Below are positions 6,248 through 9,164 of a DNA stretch of 9,164 nt, in pieces. Position 1 is the stretch's first letter, and the number at the start of each line of letters is the position of its first letter. The notes under the pieces were generated by a model. The model was not told where the DNA came from. It ran no database searches and was given only the letters and a program-made list of their open reading frames with translations. This stretch comes from Clostridia bacterium. Its GTDB lineage: Bacteria > Bacillota > Clostridia > Christensenellales > Aristaeellaceae. A program made the translations under genes and the position numbers. Where the stretch lies: contig JAUNBY010000105.1 in NCBI GenBank assembly GCA_030526935.1, forward strand, positions 1 to 9,164, written 5' to 3'.

Positions 6248-7089
6248 CGGGCGTGGTTTTCGACATAGAGGAATTTGCGGTCTACGACGGGCCGGGAATA
6301 CGCTCGGTGGTTTTCATGAAGGGCTGTCCGCTCAGATGCGCGTGGTGTCACAATCCCGAGGGATTAAAGCCTTTCCCGCAAAGGCTCAAAAGCCGGGAGA
6401 TGTGCCACAATTGCGGCGCGTGCGAGGTCGCTTGCCCAAGCCTCGGCAACTGCACGGCCTGCGGCGAGTGCGTAAAGGTTTGTCCCGCCGGGTGTCTCAG
6501 AATAGCGGGGCGCGAAATGACGCCCGAAGACGTAGCCCGCAAGGTCAGGCGCGTTGAGAAGCTTTTAAAGATGAACGGCGGCGGCGTGACCTTTTCGGGC
6601 GGCGAGGCGCTTATGCAGGCGGATTTTGTCATCGCCGCGAGGGAATTGCTCCCGGGGCTTCACGCGGCTATAGAGACCTCGGGCTACGCGAAGGCGGAGG
6701 TATTTGAGAAGGTCGTCGAGCGCATGGACATGGTGCTGTTCGATATAAAGCTCGTGGATCGCGAAAAGCATAAACGCTGGGTGGGCGTGGACAACGCCCT
6801 GATACAGGAAAACCTCAAGCGCCTTATTGAAAGCGGCGTGCCTTTCAGGGCGCGGGTTCCGCTCATACCGGGGGTAAACGACGATATGGAAAACCTCGAG
6901 GCCACGGCAAGGCTCCTCGAGGGAGCTAAAAACCTCGACCGCGTGGAGCTTTTGCGCTATAACCGCGCGGCGGGAGCCAAGTATTCGCAGCTGAACATGT
7001 CCTACGCCCCCGAATTTGACGAGGATAAAAGTCCAAACGCCGATTTGACGCCGTTTACGCGGCGAGGAATGGAGGGTACAATATTATGA
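6244..7089 (+). CDS. Glycyl-radical-enzyme activating protein (radical SAM)
   Basis: This enzyme uses S-adenosylmethionine and a [4Fe-4S] cluster to place the glycyl radical on its partner, encoded next. With the GTG start it has 281 aa. The N-terminus matches the family (FDIEEFAVYDGPGIRSVVF). The radical-SAM motif CPLRCAWC supplies Cys28, Cys32 and Cys35. Two ferredoxin-type CX2CX2CX3C motifs follow (Cys54-64 and Cys70-80), as in activases of glycerol-dehydratase-type enzymes, and SGGE (118-121) contacts SAM. Only five residues separate the two ferredoxin motifs, which looks compressed for this family. The GTG overlaps the regulator stop (GTGA). The in-frame ATG at 6202 would add 14 residues that resemble nothing in the family. 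The stop overlaps the next gene (ATGA), so the two are probably translationally coupled. Confidence 0.93.
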   Translation: MTGVVFDIEEFAVYDGPGIRSVVFMKGCPLRCAWCHNPEGLKPFPQRLKSREMCHNCGACEVACPSLGNCTACGECVKVCPAGCLRIAGREMTPEDVARKVRRVEKLLKMNGGGVTFSGGEALMQADFVIAARELLPGLHAAIETSGYAKAEVFEKVVERMDMVLFDIKLVDREKHKRWVGVDNALIQENLKRLIESGVPFRARVPLIPGVNDDMENLEATARLLEGAKNLDRVELLRYNRAAGAKYSQLNMSYAPEFDEDKSPNADLTPFTRRGMEGTIL

Positions 7090-9014
7090 ACGTACAAAGA
7101 AGACGACTGGACGAGTCAAAAAGGCTTGAAATAGAGCGCGCCATACAAAATCCGCAGCTTCCTCTTGACGAACGCGCGGCCTTGAGGCTGAAGCTTTTCC
7201 TCGAAAACGAGGAAATAATAAAGATGCCCGGCGAGAAGATTCCCGCGTGGCGAACTCTCATCGACTTTCCGGACATTTACGCCCCCGGCGAGCGCGAGAG
7301 GCTTCAGCAGGGGCATTACGTCCACGAGCAGGGCAGGGTGTGCAATATATCCCCCGACTGGGAGGGCGTTTTGAAAGGCGGCCTCATGCCCCGCCGGGAG
7401 ATTACGACGAAAGCGTCTCAAATAGCCATAGACGCGGTGCTTGATTACGCCGACCGCTATGGCGACGCGGAATTGTCCGACGCCGTTCGCTTTGGCGCGA
7501 AGGACTATCCCGGGGCGCTTAAGATGTTCAGGATACTGCATTTCGCGCTATGGGCGTCGAACGTATATCACAACACCGTGGGGCGGTTCGACCAGTATAT
7601 GCTGGGCTTTCTCGAAACCTCGATGAATGACGGCATGACGAGGGACGAGGCGCTCGAGTGGACGCGCGAGTTTTTCCTGTCGTTCAACCGCGACAGCGAC
7701 CTTTATCAGGGAATGCAGCAGGGCGACAACGGCCAGAGCATGATGCTGGGCGGATGCGATAAAGACGGCCTTTGCGCGGTCAACGTTCTTACGCATATAT
7801 GCCTCGAAGCCAGCCTCATAAACCGCCGCATAGACCCCAAGATCAACCTGCGCGTCAATAAGGACACGCCCATAGAGCTTTATGAAAAGTGCACAGAGAT
7901 GACGAAGCAGGGTTTGGGCTTCCCGCAGTACGCGAACGACGACGTGGTCATACCCGCGCTCGTCGATATGGGATACGACATTGAGGACGCCCGCAATTAC
8001 GTCGTCGCGGCCTGCTGGGAGTTTATCATACCCGGCGTCGCCATGGACATACCCAATATCGGGGCCATACCGCTGGCCAGCGCGGTGAACGACGTTATAC
8101 GCGGCAAGCTTCTTAAAGCCGGAAGCTTCGAGGAATTGAAAGAAGAAGTCGCGAGGCATCTGAGAAAGCTCGCCATAGACGAACTTGAGCGCGTGGGAGA
8201 CCTGTTTCTTGAACCCGCGCCCTATCAGACGGTTTTGATGTCCGACGTAAGGCGCGACATATCCGAAGGCGCCAAATACAACAACTACGGCTTTCACGGA
8301 ACCGGCTTCGCGACGGCGGTCGATCAGCTCGCGGCGGTCAAATACGCCATTTTCGACGAAAAGCTCATCGATAAAAAGACGCTGCTCGACGACCTCGACG
8401 GCGATTTTAAGGACGACGCAAAGGCGCTTCGGATCCTTCGCGAGGACGCGCCCAAGCTCGGCCGCGACGACGTTTGCGAGGACATCGCGGAATTCATGCT
8501 CTCGGCCTTCGCGGACGCGGTCAAGGGGCTTAAAAACGAGCGCGGCGGCATAGTAAGAGCCGGTACTGGTTCGGCCATGTACTACCTGTGGCACGCCGCC
8601 GACCTTCCGACGACCGCCGACGGGCGGCTGGCGGGAGAAAAGCTGTCGGCAAACTTCTCGCCGTCGCTCCTTCTGCGCGACGCGGGGCCGCTCTCGGTCA
8701 TACAGGCCATGGCAAGACCGGGGCTTAAGCGCGTGATGAACGGAGGCCCCCTGACGCTTGAAATGCATTCGTCGGTGTTCAAGCACCCGGAAGGGCTTAC
8801 CAAGGTCGCGCAACTCGTCAAAAGCTTCATAGCGCTCGGAGGCCATCAGTTGCAGCTCAACGCCGTCAACAGGGAAGAACTCATCGCGGCGCAAAAAGAC
8901 CCGCAGGCGCATCAGAACCTCATAGTGCGCGTCTGGGGCTGGAGCGGGCATTTCGTTCAGCTGGATAAATCCTATCAGGATCAGATCATCGAGAGGGCGA
9001 CGTATGGGGCTTAG
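7086..9014 (+). CDS. Short, divergent glycyl radical enzyme (pyruvate formate-lyase/dehydratase superfamily)
   Basis: This cytoplasmic, oxygen-sensitive radical enzyme has 642 aa, shorter than pyruvate formate-lyase (about 760) or choline lyase (about 850). The shortening is mostly N-terminal. Visible landmarks are GRFDQY (166-171), GLGFPQYANDD (276-286), the active-site loop ACWEF with Cys310 and Glu312, ADGR (511-514) and the radical site RVWGWSG with Gly618, 24 residues from the end. Cys310 would carry the thiyl radical. The single Cys followed two residues later by Glu resembles the dehydratase/lyase branch (GCVE), not pyruvate formate-lyase (Cys-Cys), so acetyl transfer is unlikely. Trp311 and the Trp-Gly-Trp around the radical are unusual. 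ATG 7086 has GGAGG (7071-7075) 10 nt upstream and overlaps the activase stop. Superfamily is certain; reaction unknown. C-O bond elimination on a sugar- or polyol-like compound is plausible. Confidence 0.92.
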   Translation: MNVQRRRLDESKRLEIERAIQNPQLPLDERAALRLKLFLENEEIIKMPGEKIPAWRTLIDFPDIYAPGERERLQQGHYVHEQGRVCNISPDWEGVLKGGLMPRREITTKASQIAIDAVLDYADRYGDAELSDAVRFGAKDYPGALKMFRILHFALWASNVYHNTVGRFDQYMLGFLETSMNDGMTRDEALEWTREFFLSFNRDSDLYQGMQQGDNGQSMMLGGCDKDGLCAVNVLTHICLEASLINRRIDPKINLRVNKDTPIELYEKCTEMTKQGLGFPQYANDDVVIPALVDMGYDIEDARNYVVAACWEFIIPGVAMDIPNIGAIPLASAVNDVIRGKLLKAGSFEELKEEVARHLRKLAIDELERVGDLFLEPAPYQTVLMSDVRRDISEGAKYNNYGFHGTGFATAVDQLAAVKYAIFDEKLIDKKTLLDDLDGDFKDDAKALRILREDAPKLGRDDVCEDIAEFMLSAFADAVKGLKNERGGIVRAGTGSAMYYLWHAADLPTTADGRLAGEKLSANFSPSLLLRDAGPLSVIQAMARPGLKRVMNGGPLTLEMHSSVFKHPEGLTKVAQLVKSFIALGGHQLQLNAVNREELIAAQKDPQAHQNLIVRVWGWSGHFVQLDKSYQDQIIERATYGA

Positions 9015-9026
9015 AGTGTAAAAACT

Positions 9027-9075
9027 GCCGTGCGGATAGTATGAGAGTTAAAACCCTTCTAGCTGTCCGAACGGC
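9027..9075. terminator. Possible terminator hairpin between convergent genes
   Basis: Positions 9027-9039 and 9063-9075 are inverted repeats matching at 11 of 13 positions, with a loop of about 23 nt. On the minus strand the stem is followed by AG and then five T residues (9024-9020), which would end a leftward gene. On the plus strand pairing is slightly better (one extra G-U) but only GGGTTT follows. It may serve one or both directions. The long loop and mismatches make it weak. Confidence 0.35.
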
Positions 9076-9164
9076 GGGTTTCGCGCCCAAACAACGCCGC
9101 GCGGGATCTCGTATACCCCGCTGCGCAACGCGTTCTTTCGCTCTAATTCCTCCTGTGCCTCTCC
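9048..9164 (-). CDS. Possible 3' end of a leftward gene, cut off by the window edge
   Basis: On the minus strand a frame is open from the window edge for 38 codons and ends at TAA (9048-9050). The visible end includes EEIERK-like charged residues (actually EELERKNAL) followed by WARNPPFGQLEGF. I do not recognise the family. It would converge on the glycyl radical enzyme gene, leaving 33 nt between them. A second frame on the same strand is also open here and the codon choice is not decisive, so this call is tentative. If real, it marks the end of the rightward operon. Confidence 0.35.
   Translation of the reverse strand, partial: GEAQEELERKNALRSGVYEIPRGVVWARNPPFGQLEGF

Noticed and set aside
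7548..8951. Long open frame (467 codons) on the minus strand opposite the glycyl radical enzyme gene
   Set aside because: It lies wholly inside a gene with clear catalytic motifs. Its product has no recognisable motif, and such antisense frames are common opposite GC-rich codons.
9041..9164. Rightward open frame from ATG 9041 to the window edge
   Set aside because: It has no ribosome binding site, and its Arg/Pro/Ala-rich translation is typical of a non-coding frame in GC-rich DNA.
1..9164. CRISPR arrays, transposons or integrase-linked att sites near the tRNA
   Set aside because: No regularly spaced repeats, transposase or integrase motifs, or duplicated tRNA 3' ends are visible.

Overview
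The window looks like chromosomal DNA of an anaerobic bacterium. The coding DNA is moderately GC-rich, yet it uses ATA (Ile) and AGG (Arg) freely alongside CGC. Ribosome binding sites are strong and close to AAAGGAGG, and a CIRCE/HrcA heat-shock operator sits near the left edge. The only catalytic enzyme encoded is a glycyl radical enzyme, a class destroyed by oxygen. The solute-binding protein has a secretion signal without a recognisable lipobox. This mix would fit a Christensenellales-like clostridial lineage or a diderm such as Synergistota, but the sequence alone does not decide between them.

Left part (1-300, leftward): a CIRCE element and a -35-like hexamer belong to a heat-shock gene that lies off the left edge. 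To its right is a complete tRNA-Lys(CTT) gene with its own promoter and intrinsic terminator. Positions 296-622 hold no convincing gene. The end of that stretch is AT-rich and palindromic, and it leads into an extended -10 promoter (623-651) with a 14-bp CG-centred palindrome between its -35 and -10 boxes.

Main part (692-9014, rightward): seven tightly packed genes form one apparent operon. They encode a sugar-type (CUT2/ribose-like) substrate-binding protein, two different RbsC-like permeases, a double-domain RbsA-like ATPase, a LacI-family repressor, a radical-SAM glycyl-radical-enzyme activase, and an unusually short (642 aa) glycyl radical enzyme. Three of the junctions are 4-nt ATGA or GTGA overlaps. 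A perfect hairpin separates the binding-protein gene from the first permease gene.

Working model (inference): a small polyhydroxylated solute is imported and is then handled directly by the glycyl radical enzyme. The LacI protein senses the solute or a product and controls the palindromic promoter. The window has no kinase, isomerase, dehydrogenase or microcompartment gene, and the operon appears to end after the glycyl radical enzyme. The substrate cannot be read from the sequence. The enzyme keeps the Cys-x-Glu and C-terminal Gly motifs but in divergent forms (ACWEF and RVWGWSG), so this may be an undescribed glycyl radical enzyme pathway.

Right edge (9015-9164): a possible convergent gene enters from the right; only its last 38 codons would be in the window. 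An imperfect hairpin lies between the two transcription units.
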